Assembly: GCF_021730445.1 (NCBI RefSeq)
Contig: NZ_JADNRM010000002.1
Coordinates: 1 to 64,000 of the forward strand
Direction of reading: 5' to 3'
Length of the DNA: 64,000 nt
From: Phocaeicola faecalis
Lineage (GTDB): Bacteria > Bacteroidota > Bacteroidia > Bacteroidales > Bacteroidaceae
How positions within the stretch are numbered: the first letter of the stretch is position 1; the number at the start of each line of letters is the position of its first letter. This document shows, piece after piece, positions 1 through 8,447 of this stretch. The notes beneath the pieces were generated by a model. That model had not been told where the DNA came from. It was given only the letters and a program-made list of their open reading frames with translations, and made no database searches. The translations under genes were made by a program, and so were the position numbers.

Positions 1-127
1 CTTATCCGTTCTCGCTCCCTTAGCACGGCTAAGGTAAGATACTGGGTGCAGAGGCTGTCCGAAGGCCGACTCTCACTTCTGATACACCAAGTCATTTCAC
101 TGTGACTTTCTCTCCCGAAAGCGGATG
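1..127 (-). other. Transcribed leader, no gene recognised
   Basis: This stretch lies just downstream of a good minus-strand promoter (128-158), so it should be the 5' part of a transcript running off the left edge. The leftward strand is rich in short complementary segments. I see no ribosome binding site with a convincing start codon. I could not match it to 16S rRNA, tmRNA, RNase P RNA or SRP RNA from memory. It may be the leader of a gene or a structured RNA that continues outside the window. Confidence 0.35.
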
Positions 128-158
128 CAAAAGTAGGGGCTTTTTATGGAAACGCAAA
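128..158 (-). promoter_or_regulatory. Bacteroides-type promoter, leftward
   Basis: On the minus strand the -33 element TTTG (158-155) is followed after 19 bases by TACTTTTG (135-128). This is an exact fit to the Bacteroides sigma-ABfr consensus TTTG/N19-21/TAnnTTTG. It would start a transcript at about position 120 running to the left edge. Confidence 0.7.
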
Positions 159-339
159 ACATTTAGCCGGACTTTTTATATTGTAAGCACAAACTTTTTT
201 GTAACACGCTGATTTACAACAGGACATAACGAGATTTTTTTTGAAAGGGACAAAACGGGGAGAATATGAAGACACATTACTATATTGCGGGCGCGCATGT
301 ACGCGCATGAAGGGGGAGGGGAAAATCGAACCGGTTACA

Positions 340-384
340 AAAGTCCGCGGCAGGTACAGGGTGCAATCCCGGTTCCCGGACTTT
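340..384. repeat. Unassigned inverted repeat
   Basis: AAAGTCCG (340-347) pairs with CGGACTTT (377-384), and the interior contains a further small hairpin around GGGTGCAATCCC. No gene lies on either side. It could be a structured RNA or a terminator on the minus strand. It does not match the cobalamin or other riboswitch motifs I can recall. Confidence 0.35.
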
Positions 385-521
385 CCCATCAACGGCTTGT
401 CATACGATGGCTGAATCCACTAAAGCCGGCTGTGTTTTTTCACCTTACAAACGGAAAACCGGTCTCTTCCTTCCTCCTTTCATTAGTCGTTGAAACGCCC
501 TGTAGATGGGGGTTCCGGTAG

Positions 522-550
522 TGAAGGGGCATCCCCTCACCGCCCCTTCA
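522..550. terminator. Hairpin, possible terminator
   Basis: TGAAGGGGC (522-530) and GCCCCTTCA (542-550) form a perfect 9-bp stem with an 11-base loop. The T-rich tail is weak, so its terminator role is uncertain. Confidence 0.4.
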
Positions 551-660
551 GCCTCCTTTCATTCGTAAAAAAAGGAATACAATGCCTTTGAACTTTTTCG
601 ATAACGATTTCATTTACGCTAGGTAGGTGTCAAAACGTGGATAATGCTGTCGTTTCGTTC

Positions 661-730
661 GTAGGGGCGAGGTTCGCTCGCCCGAAAACAGTTTGCTTTG
701 TGTCTTCGGGCAGGCAAACCCTGCCCCTAC
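661..730. repeat. Double-hairpin dispersed repeat (MITE/REP-like)
   Basis: GTAGGGGC (661-668) pairs with GCCCCTAC (723-730) as an outer stem. Inside are two further hairpins, GGGCGAG/CTCGCCC and GGGCAGG/CCTGCCC. Such nested GC-rich hairpins starting GTAGGGGC are a common kind of dispersed intergenic element. The rest of 159-1173 shows no gene that I can support. Confidence 0.55.
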
Positions 731-1028
731 AGCTGACGATGGGATAGCCCGGTTTAGTTTGGACACACTCCCGATAGCTTAAAGTGAAATGTTCTAGGGC
801 AGACACATACGTACGCATAAGACCACACGGATATATGTCATTGTGGCAGGCTCCGTCCCGTATCCGGATTGGATTCATTTGTCCCCCCTCTTGACAAACG
901 CTTTCTTATATTCCCCAAATTGCACTTACACCATAGTTAACATTATCCAAAATTTCGATTATCTATTCAATCAAAATAACTTTTTCGTAAAAAACACAGA
1001 TTAAGTTATTATATATCGCATAATTATA

Positions 1029-1036
1029 CTAACTTT
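1029..1036 (+). promoter_or_regulatory. -7 box TAACTTTG
   Basis: TAACTTTG fits the Bacteroides -7 consensus, but the -33 element upstream is poor. It would serve the small membrane ORF at 1174 and perhaps the MscS gene at 1448. Confidence 0.4.
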
Positions 1037-1173
1037 GTCGATTCAACTAGAGCAAACTGACGACTACTGCAATTTATTTTTTCTTAAATAATAATAATCC
1101 ATGCAGTATTATCGCTTCTTGAGCATTATAATAAATGAATATAATACGTAACTAAACTAATTAATAAAGACAC

Positions 1174-1320
1174 ATGGAAACTAAATCTATTGGAAAAGTT
1201 GTATTTGGAGTTATTTCTGTTACATTAGCATTCTTCACGCTGAGTTTGGGCATATTTCATTATATGCAACATTCTTCTGCAGAAAGATTCAATAATACAA
1301 TGATTGTGTATAAAAAGTAA
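1174..1320 (+). CDS. Small membrane protein, 48 aa, unknown
   Basis: This short ORF starts with ATG and encodes METKSIGK, then one hydrophobic helix (about residues 9-28, VVFGVISVTLAFFTLSLGIF), then a short hydrophilic tail ending in KK. The single membrane span with a positive N-terminus predicts a small inner-membrane protein. A Bacteroides -7 box lies about 140 bases upstream. Immediately after its stop, in the same frame, a further 35-codon ORF (1321-1428) begins with ATG; it has no recognisable features. The MscS-type channel gene follows at 1448. No function is assigned. Confidence 0.45.
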   Translation: METKSIGKVVFGVISVTLAFFTLSLGIFHYMQHSSAERFNNTMIVYKK

Positions 1321-1447
1321 ATGGAAAAAGACAAGGCAGATATTCTCTTCATTCTTGAGAAAATACAAAAGAGGAGAATATCAGCTTTTCTTTTGATAAA
1401 ACAAAATTTATCCTTTTTGGTTATATAGAAAAATATATAATCAGAAT

Positions 1448-2791
1448 ATGAATACAAATGAATTTGCTCAAACTTTACTGACTTGGATTAAAACTCTTCT
1501 TTTATGGATAGGGATTCCACATTCTATATTAAATAAGTTGGATGAAATTATCTTTCTTATTTTTATTATTATCATAGCTTTTGCAATCGGAACAGCTATA
1601 CATTACATTACTTTGCATTTCACACGTAGAGTACTGAAATACAGGCAGATAGGAATACTCAGTTCACTGATAGAATACAATGCATTGAGAAAAATATCAG
1701 CCATCATTCCACCCCTTATCATAGCTTCGTTACTACCGTTTGCTTTCGACTATCACTCCACTTGGTTTATTGTGAGTGAAAAAATTACGTGGATTTATTT
1801 CTTCATTGCTTTACTCTTCTCAGTCAATGCTATCCTGAACTCAGTCGGCGATGTGCTAATGGCCAAAGAGCAATTACAAAATAAGCCAATGAAAGGATTC
1901 ATACAAATCTTTCAAGTTATTTTTTCTTGCATTGCCGTTATTGTAATTATTTCTATTCTGATAAATAAGTCACCTCTTAATTTGATTACGGGATTAGGAG
2001 CATTTGCAGCCGTGCTTATGTTAATTTTTAAAGACACCATTTTAGGATTTGTAGCCGGTGTATTACTCTCCGAAAATGATATGATTCACATTGGTGACTG
2101 GATTGAAATGCCTCAAAATAACGTTAACGGTATTGTTACGGACATCACTCTGAATATTGTAAAAGTTCAGAACTTTGATAATACCATTGTTACTATCCCC
2201 CCCTACTCATTAGTTTCAGGTTCTTTCATCAACTGGCGTGGTATGACTGAGTCTGGTGGACGACGTATTATGCGCGAATATACTTTGAAATTGGACTATA
2301 TAAAACCATGCACACCAGAGTTTTTAGAAAAAATGAAAGGATTTGATGTAGAACTATCACAATTCATCACCCTCAAGCAGAAACAGGCAGCTGAAGGAAA
2401 GGTAATAAACACAGAAAATCCAGACGGTTTAGTAAATGGTACCATAGATACAAATGTAGGGCTACTTCGAGCTTATATGGCCATGTATCTTAGACGACAC
2501 CCTTTCATTAGTAATAATTTGCTACTCATGGTACGTACACTAGCTCCAACTGAAAACGGACTACCAATACAGATTTATTGTTTCTCCGCCAATAAGAACT
2601 GGACTAGTTATGAATCTATCCAAGCCGAAATCATGGAACATTTTGTATCTGTATTACCTGAATTTGAATTGTATCCATTCCAGAACCCTACCGCCAGAGA
2701 CTATATCATCAGCAGTCTGATAGAAGCAGGAAAGGATTTGCCCACTATAGACGCCATCCCTTGGCATTCTATTCAATCTAAAGAAAAATAA
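1448..2791 (+). CDS. MscS-family mechanosensitive ion channel
   Basis: The protein (447 aa) has several N-terminal membrane segments (about residues 15-190) followed by a typical MscS core. The pore-lining helix is rich in Gly and Ala (LITGLGAFAAVLMLIFKD, about residues 174-191) and leads into the beta domain with GDWIEMP and the VTDITLNIVKVQNFDNT stretch. A long cytoplasmic C-terminal domain follows. The length and layout resemble YbdG-like members rather than the shorter E. coli MscS. Such channels open under membrane tension and release solutes after osmotic downshock. The gene stands alone on its strand and ends before a strong hairpin at 2845-2870. The family call is firm; the physiological role is inferred. 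Confidence 0.9.
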   Translation: MNTNEFAQTLLTWIKTLLLWIGIPHSILNKLDEIIFLIFIIIIAFAIGTAIHYITLHFTRRVLKYRQIGILSSLIEYNALRKISAIIPPLIIASLLPFAFDYHSTWFIVSEKITWIYFFIALLFSVNAILNSVGDVLMAKEQLQNKPMKGFIQIFQVIFSCIAVIVIISILINKSPLNLITGLGAFAAVLMLIFKDTILGFVAGVLLSENDMIHIGDWIEMPQNNVNGIVTDITLNIVKVQNFDNTIVTIPPYSLVSGSFINWRGMTESGGRRIMREYTLKLDYIKPCTPEFLEKMKGFDVELSQFITLKQKQAAEGKVINTENPDGLVNGTIDTNVGLLRAYMAMYLRRHPFISNNLLLMVRTLAPTENGLPIQIYCFSANKNWTSYESIQAEIMEHFVSVLPEFELYPFQNPTARDYIISSLIEAGKDLPTIDAIPWHSIQSKEK

Positions 2792-2844
2792 AGAAAATAT
2801 CAATATCCCTCCCCCAAAAAGGCGAGAGATAAACAAATAAAAAA

Positions 2845-2870
2845 GGCTGTCTTTAGGAATGAAGGCAGCC
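2845..2870 (+). terminator. Rho-independent terminator after MscS gene
   Basis: GGCTGTCTT (2845-2853) pairs with AAGGCAGCC (2862-2870), nine pairs with one G-U wobble, followed by a T-rich stretch (TCTTTATATTTTTAT). Confidence 0.75.
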
Positions 2871-4429
2871 TCTTTATATTTTTATAGTAGACGCTTCTAC
2901 TTCAGATGCAACTACTTATCGCAAGCCGATGCAATCTTCAACCTTTAATCTAATACTATGAAAAACACATTATAATAACGCACAGAGAAACAGAAATGTT
3001 CACAACGAATGAAATAAAAGTATGTTAATATGAAAATAATTGCTAAAAAGAAAAATGCATTTACAATACATTTATTTATAGTATATTGATATTTTGCAAA
3101 AAAACATTCCATTTCTTATATACGACAAAGGCATACAAATAAATGATTATAATAGTTTTCTCTCAATAAAAAGTAAGCATTCGGCCTAGTCCGTTTTTCG
3201 TTCCAGATTACAATAAAATTAAACGGCAGCCAATCGGAATAGCCGTATTTCTCTTCTCCTTCTTTATCCTATACTCTAATTAACACCTCCTGCATCCATC
3301 GTTTGGGATTCACCTTATTTTCCCTGTAACATTCCATCAGTGAAAAAATATTGCCGCTGCATGCGCTGCCTCGTGTGACACGGAGAAAAGTGTGTTTTTC
3401 CTATTTAAATAGAGCATTCCACCGGATTATTGACTTATACTAGAAAATACTAATATGAAACACATAATAGACTAAGTTAAAATTCTTATGAAAGGACAAA
3501 GGTAGGAAGAAAAAGAATTGAGAGAAACATAGACCAAGCTGAATGCTTACTAATGAAAACTTTCAATACCTTCATGTTTTTTCTCTAAAAATAAACTTTA
3601 TTCTTAAGCTAATTAATTATATTAAGGATGGAATTGATATAATATTTGTACACTAAACGCCAAATAAACGAATATGATAAGCTATTTCAAATAAAGCAAG
3701 AAAGATACTACAAAGGGGAGTATCCTCAAAAACAAAGGAAGAAAACGTACTTTAAAAGAAATATAGCGTAAAATAAAAATTTAATTGAGTATTTTTATGG
3801 AAAGTCAGAATCTTTTCCTATATTTGCAAATGCTTCCCGCAAGCGTGCGGCTCATCATATCAAAAAAGGACTCTGGCTTAGGCTAGGGTCTTTTGATTTT
3901 ATACTTCCCACTAATATCAGAAAAGAGGTCAGTAGTAATTTAGGAACTGCAGTAAAGATATGGGGCATGTAGCTGTCATTCCCATAATATTGTTCAAATA
4001 CCTTTTGCTGAAGACCATGCATCCGGTTTCCTTCCACCAGGAATCTTGTGGCTCGTTCCTATACGGATATGTCATACAAATATTTTCCGGGTCTCAATCC
4101 AGATTGCCCCCTTCCCTTGTGAAAAAGATGCAGGCAATGTCCGCTCAGAGAAGCATGCGACAAGCAAGAGGCAAATAATAGACTTTTTGAAAGAAAATTG
4201 AGGATTCCTATCGCGTATATCCTTCATAAAAGAATAAAACCACAAAGAAAAAAAGTCTTTGGTTAATGAAACTTCTTTCTCTGTGATTTTTTGATTGGAA
4301 CGGAGAGGGAGCCTAAAATGAGGTATTTTTTAGCGCCATCGTTTTCGGGCATCCTCTTTTTATACAATTGTAAGGCAGGACATTATCCTTTAATATGCGT
4401 AAAACATGACTTTATATCTCTGTCAAATG
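2871..4429. other. AT-rich gene-poor spacer
   Basis: About 1.5 kb without a credible gene. The open frames at 3855-4178 and 4291-4626 have no start context or protein character that I would trust, and the second is partly the antisense of dxs. The stretch holds one promoter/terminator pair (see 3819-3900). It also has a long imperfect hairpin at about 4241-4290 (CACAAAGAAAAAAAGT against ACTTCTTTCTCTGTG) with a T-rich end. Confidence 0.5.
3819..3900 (+). ncRNA. Candidate small RNA (promoter plus terminator, no ORF)
   Basis: TATATTTG at 3819-3826 fits the -7 consensus. About 40 bases later a hairpin (TCAAAA...TTTTGA outer arms, GACTCT/AGGGTC inner arms, 3860-3895) ends in GATTTT. No ORF lies between, so a transcript of about 65-70 nt is possible. 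The -33 element is weak (TTAT), so this is a candidate only. Confidence 0.3.
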
Positions 4430-6190
4430 TCACAGAACAGCCTCCTTTATATCTTCAACAATTTGACTCACGGTCAATCTGTTATTCTGCATTAATTCTT
4501 TTACATCATAACGATCGACAAATTCTTTTTGCAATCCATAGTTTAGTACTTTCATGTCGGAACTACCATAATACCGAGCAAGTTTCTCTCCGAAACCACC
4601 ATCCAATATTCCGTCTTCCAAAGTAATGACCAGCTGATGATTGTCCTCTAATAGATTCAGCATTTCATAATCAATCCCTGTAATATATCTTGGGTTAATA
4701 AGGGTCGCTTCGATACCAGTTTCTACTTTCAGATTTTCCACAATCTGTTTACCTAATAAATAAAAAGCCCCTAAAGCAACAACAGCCACAGTATTCCCTT
4801 GCCGAGTTATTTTATAATGATTAAGGTTACTGTAATCTTTATCAGGGACCTCGCCACTTTGTACTACGTCACCCCCCGGCACACGAATGGCTACCGGATA
4901 CTTCGTTTGATGAATACCCCACTCCAACATCGCAAAATATTCTTCTTTACAGGTCGGTGCCAAATATACAATATTCGGGATATTACTTATAAGAGGAATA
5001 TCAAAGATTCCCAAATGAGTTACATCATTCATACCTGCTACTGTTCCCATAAATACAGAAATCACAGCCGAATTACCATTAATACACAAGTCTTGTGACA
5101 GCTGGTCGTAACAGCGTTGAATAAAAGTACTATAAACACCATATACCGGCCGACCACCTCCTGCAGCAATTCCCGAAGCAAGTGCCACTGCATGTTCCTC
5201 AGCAATTCCCACATCAATAAATTGCCTACCTGCTTCTTGCCTCATTTCGGGAGTAAAACCAATAACAGAAGGCGTACCTGATGTGATAGCAACTATAGTC
5301 GGGTCCTTTTTCATTTGTTCTAATAAAAATTTGCCTGTCAACTCACAATAATCTTCTACATTACTGAAGTCCATTTTGGGTTTTCCTGTAGTCAAATCAA
5401 AAGGCATACCCCAATGAAATTTTTCACGGTCAGCTTCTGCCAAAGCATAACCTTTTCCTTTTTGAGTATGGATATGCACCACTGTAGGATGAGAAGTATT
5501 CTTCACTTTATTAAAAGTCTTGATTAATGCCGGAATATAATTTCCATCTTCTATATAAAAATATTCCAGTCCGAGAGAACGAAAAAAATTACAGGAAGCA
5601 GTACCGTTACTGCTTCTCAGTTCTTGCAAATTACGATATAACCCACCATGATTTTCGGCAATAGACATATCGTTGTCATTTACGATAATAATTAAATTAG
5701 TTCTCATTTCACCGGCATTGCTTAGTCCTTCATAGGCTTCGCCACCACTCAGAGACCCGTCACCAATAACGGCAATAACATTCCCATCTTCCCCTTTCAA
5801 GTCTCTAGCTTTAGCAAGACCACATGCAAGACTTACAGACGTAGAAGTATGACCAACAGTAAAAAAGTCATGTTCACTTTCTTGAGGGTTAGTGTAACCC
5901 GAAACTGCATCATAGTCATTAGGATTAAGGAAAGCTTCTTTACGTCCTGTCAATATTTTATGAGTATAACTTTGATGGGATACATCGTATACTATTTTGT
6001 CTTTGGGCGAATCAAAGACATAATGTAAGGCAATGGTAGCTTCAACCATACCTAAATTAGGACCAATGTGACCACCATGTGCACTTAGTTTGACAAGCAG
6101 TACGCCACGAATTTCATCAGCCAGCTGGTTGAGCTGCTTTTCAGATAATCCTTTAATGTCCTGAGGAGAATTTACTTTTTCTAAATACAT
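4430..6190 (-). CDS. dxs: 1-deoxy-D-xylulose-5-phosphate synthase
   Basis: The protein catalyses the thiamine-diphosphate-dependent condensation of pyruvate and glyceraldehyde 3-phosphate, the first step of the MEP isoprenoid pathway, which also feeds thiamine and pyridoxal synthesis. Visible marks are the N-terminal HGGHIGPNLGMVE, the ThDP/Mg motif GDGSLSGGEAYEGLSNAG (about residue 143) ending in NDNDMS, and the pyridine-binding IDVGIAEEHAVALASGIA. The start is set at 6190 because MYLEKVNSPQDIKGLS is where Dxs homology begins. The open frame continues upstream for 43 codons, but these are low-complexity and overlap a -7 box (TATCTTTG on the minus strand, 6238-6231). The length is 586 aa, shorter than the usual 620-640, so this may be a second, divergent Dxs. 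Confidence 0.93.
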   Translation of the reverse strand: MYLEKVNSPQDIKGLSEKQLNQLADEIRGVLLVKLSAHGGHIGPNLGMVEATIALHYVFDSPKDKIVYDVSHQSYTHKILTGRKEAFLNPNDYDAVSGYTNPQESEHDFFTVGHTSTSVSLACGLAKARDLKGEDGNVIAVIGDGSLSGGEAYEGLSNAGEMRTNLIIIVNDNDMSIAENHGGLYRNLQELRSSNGTASCNFFRSLGLEYFYIEDGNYIPALIKTFNKVKNTSHPTVVHIHTQKGKGYALAEADREKFHWGMPFDLTTGKPKMDFSNVEDYCELTGKFLLEQMKKDPTIVAITSGTPSVIGFTPEMRQEAGRQFIDVGIAEEHAVALASGIAAGGGRPVYGVYSTFIQRCYDQLSQDLCINGNSAVISVFMGTVAGMNDVTHLGIFDIPLISNIPNIVYLAPTCKEEYFAMLEWGIHQTKYPVAIRVPGGDVVQSGEVPDKDYSNLNHYKITRQGNTVAVVALGAFYLLGKQIVENLKVETGIEATLINPRYITGIDYEMLNLLEDNHQLVITLEDGILDGGFGEKLARYYGSSDMKVLNYGLQKEFVDRYDVKELMQNNRLTVSQIVEDIKEAVL

Positions 6191-6423
6191 AATTTCATTA
6201 TTTGAATTTATATTATTCTTTTTGATGCCGCAAAGATAAAACCATAATAATAGAGAATTAGTAGATAAATCACTGATATTATAACCCCAATTACTGATGA
6301 GCATCTTAAAAAGAGACAAAAAGATATCTTCTATAAATTGATGTTAATTGTGTTCCCATAACGTGAACTTTAACTTTATATGCACTGTTGTTTTATAATA
6401 AATTAATAAACCTCATTAACTAT

Positions 6424-7923
6424 ATGAATCTGATTATAGCCATAGTTCCCATATTATTACTGATTATACTAATGGCATTTTTTAAAATGTCAGGTGAAAA
6501 AAGCAGTATTATATCTTTGGTGGTCACCATGCTGATTGCCTTTTTCGGGTTTCATTTTCCTTTGGATGATTTATTATTCTCCTTTCTTTATGGAGCGTTG
6601 AAAGCCGTCTCACCCATTTTGATTATTATCCTGATGGCCATATTCAGTTATAATGTTTTGCTTAAAACGGAGAAAATGGAGATTATTAAACAGCAATTTT
6701 CTTCTATCTCGACAGATAAAAGCATTCAGGTGTTATTGCTTACATGGGGCTTCGGAGGATTGCTAGAGGCTATGGCCGGATTTGGAACAGCCGTAGCCAT
6801 TCCTGCTGCCATTCTGATTAGTTTAGGATTTAAACCAATTTTTTCGGCAACAGTCAGTCTGATTGCCAACAGTGTTGCCACAGCTTTCGGTGCTATTGGT
6901 ACACCAGTGCTTGTACTTGCCAAAGAAACAAGCCTGAATGTACAAACATTAAGCACAAATGTTGTCCTCCAACTTTCAGTCTTGATGTTTTTAATTCCAT
7001 TAATATTACTCTTCCTTACAGACCCTAAATTAAAATCACTACCTAAAAACGTACTACTAGCACTATTGGTAGGCAGTGTTTCTTTGGGAAGCCAATATAT
7101 AGCAGCACGTTATATGGGTGCCGAATCTCCTGCTATCATTGGAAGTATATTATCCATTATTGTTATTGTTTTATATGGCAAATTGACAGCAACAAAAGAA
7201 GAAAGGAATCGAGAAAACACTTTAAAAAGCAAAGATATATTCAAAGCGTGGAGCATTTACCTCCTTATTCTTTTATTGATAATTGTGACAAGCCCATTAT
7301 TTCCAGGACTGCGAAATACGTTAGAGAATAATTGGGTAACGCGCATCAGCCTTCCCATCAATACATCGACGGTGAATTATACAATCTCGTGGCTGACTCA
7401 TGCAGGTATTTTACTCTTTGTGGGTACATTCGCAGGTGGTCTTATTCAAGGAGCAACTGTCAAGGAACTGTTTGTTGTGCTTTGGAAAACGGTCAAACAA
7501 TTAGAAAAAACATTTATCACAGTGATTTGTCTAGTAGGACTCTCCACCGTCATGGATACCGCCGGTATGATATCTGTGATAGCCACTGCACTTGCTACCG
7601 CCACCGGAAAGCTTTATCCGCTTTTTGCACCCGTAATCGGTTGCTTGGGCACATTCATTACAGGTAGTGACACCTCTTCCAATATCCTATTCGGCAAATT
7701 ACAAGCTAGTGTTGCAGGCCATATTCAGGTAAGCCCCGATTGGTTATCAGCAGCAAATACCGTAGGAGCAACAGGAGGGAAAATTATTTCTCCTCAGAGC
7801 ATTGCAATTGCGACTTCTGCAGGAAATCAACAAGGAAAAGAAGGGGAAATCTTAAAAGCGGCAATCCCCTATGCATTGGTGTATGTGTGTATAACAGGTA
7901 TCATTGTCTATCTTTTCAGCTGA
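6424..7923 (+). CDS. lctP: L-lactate permease family transporter
   Basis: This is a polytopic inner-membrane protein of about 499 aa, hydrophobic throughout (some 12 or more spans). It carries features of the LctP/LldP family: GFGGLLEAMAGFGTAVAIPA (about residue 116), NSVATAFGAIGTPVLVLA, and a C-terminal GSDTSSNILFGKLQ. Family members import L-lactate, D-lactate or glycolate by proton symport. I start at 6424 (MNLIIAIVPILLL), because the extra 12 codons upstream are atypical. The gene is divergent from dxs with about 230 bases between them. The protein is slightly shorter than E. coli LldP (551 aa). The substrate is inferred from the family. Confidence 0.88.
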   Translation: MNLIIAIVPILLLIILMAFFKMSGEKSSIISLVVTMLIAFFGFHFPLDDLLFSFLYGALKAVSPILIIILMAIFSYNVLLKTEKMEIIKQQFSSISTDKSIQVLLLTWGFGGLLEAMAGFGTAVAIPAAILISLGFKPIFSATVSLIANSVATAFGAIGTPVLVLAKETSLNVQTLSTNVVLQLSVLMFLIPLILLFLTDPKLKSLPKNVLLALLVGSVSLGSQYIAARYMGAESPAIIGSILSIIVIVLYGKLTATKEERNRENTLKSKDIFKAWSIYLLILLLIIVTSPLFPGLRNTLENNWVTRISLPINTSTVNYTISWLTHAGILLFVGTFAGGLIQGATVKELFVVLWKTVKQLEKTFITVICLVGLSTVMDTAGMISVIATALATATGKLYPLFAPVIGCLGTFITGSDTSSNILFGKLQASVAGHIQVSPDWLSAANTVGATGGKIISPQSIAIATSAGNQQGKEGEILKAAIPYALVYVCITGIIVYLFS

Positions 7924-8023
7924 AAATGTTGAAAAACCGTAAAAAATAAGCAGGTTAAAGCATATTCTAACAAAAAAGGATTTAATTTGAATCTGATTTA
8001 ATAATTAATAAATAAATAGTAAG

Positions 8024-8200
8024 ATGAACGATTTAGTTGCAAAAATCAAGGAATTAAGTAATGCATTCTTTACAGATGCTGAATTGCAGGCAGAAAAAGG
8101 TAATAAAGCAGCAGGCACACGTGCACGCAAAGCTTCTTTAGAACTGGAAAAATTACTGAAAGAATTTAGAAAAGCTTCTTTGGAAGATTCTAAAAAGTAA
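8024..8200 (+). CDS. Histone H1-like nucleoid protein, 58 aa
   Basis: The small, Lys/Ala-rich, almost fully helical protein begins MNDLVAKIKELSNAFF and continues with GNKAAGTRARKASLELEKLLKEFRKASLEDSKK. This matches the histone H1-like Hc1 proteins common in Bacteroides, which are thought to bind DNA without sequence specificity. It has its own AG-rich ribosome-binding context and is followed by a terminator at 8262-8290. The family call rests on composition and length. Confidence 0.8.
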   Translation: MNDLVAKIKELSNAFFTDAELQAEKGNKAAGTRARKASLELEKLLKEFRKASLEDSKK

Positions 8201-8261
8201 TTTCTTGATTATTTGAGAACAAAGAAAGGAGATGTGTCAACACTCCCCTTTTATTGAAATC

Positions 8262-8290
8262 ACCCTCGCTACAACACCTGTGGCGAGGGT
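8262..8290 (+). terminator. Terminator after histone-like gene
   Basis: ACCCTCGC (8262-8269) pairs with GCGAGGGT (8283-8290), with extra CA/TG pairing in the loop, followed by AACTTTTATTA. Confidence 0.7.
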
Positions 8291-8447
8291 AACTTTTATT
8301 ACGCAATTCATTGTCCCCTATTCTTTATCATCTTCATGCTTTGAAGGATTAATCTTTTTTTCTTTGATACTTATTCGTTTTTGCCTTATGGAATAATCGG
8401 ATTTTTTGTATTTTTGTTTTTTGCTTATAACCCAGAGAAAAATATCC

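Noticed and set aside
340-384. Cobalamin-type riboswitch
   Set aside because: The hairpin lacks the B12-box pattern and no transport or biosynthesis gene follows.
4291-4626. Plus-strand gene overlapping the 3' end of dxs
   Set aside because: Most of it is antisense to dxs and it shows no protein family character.
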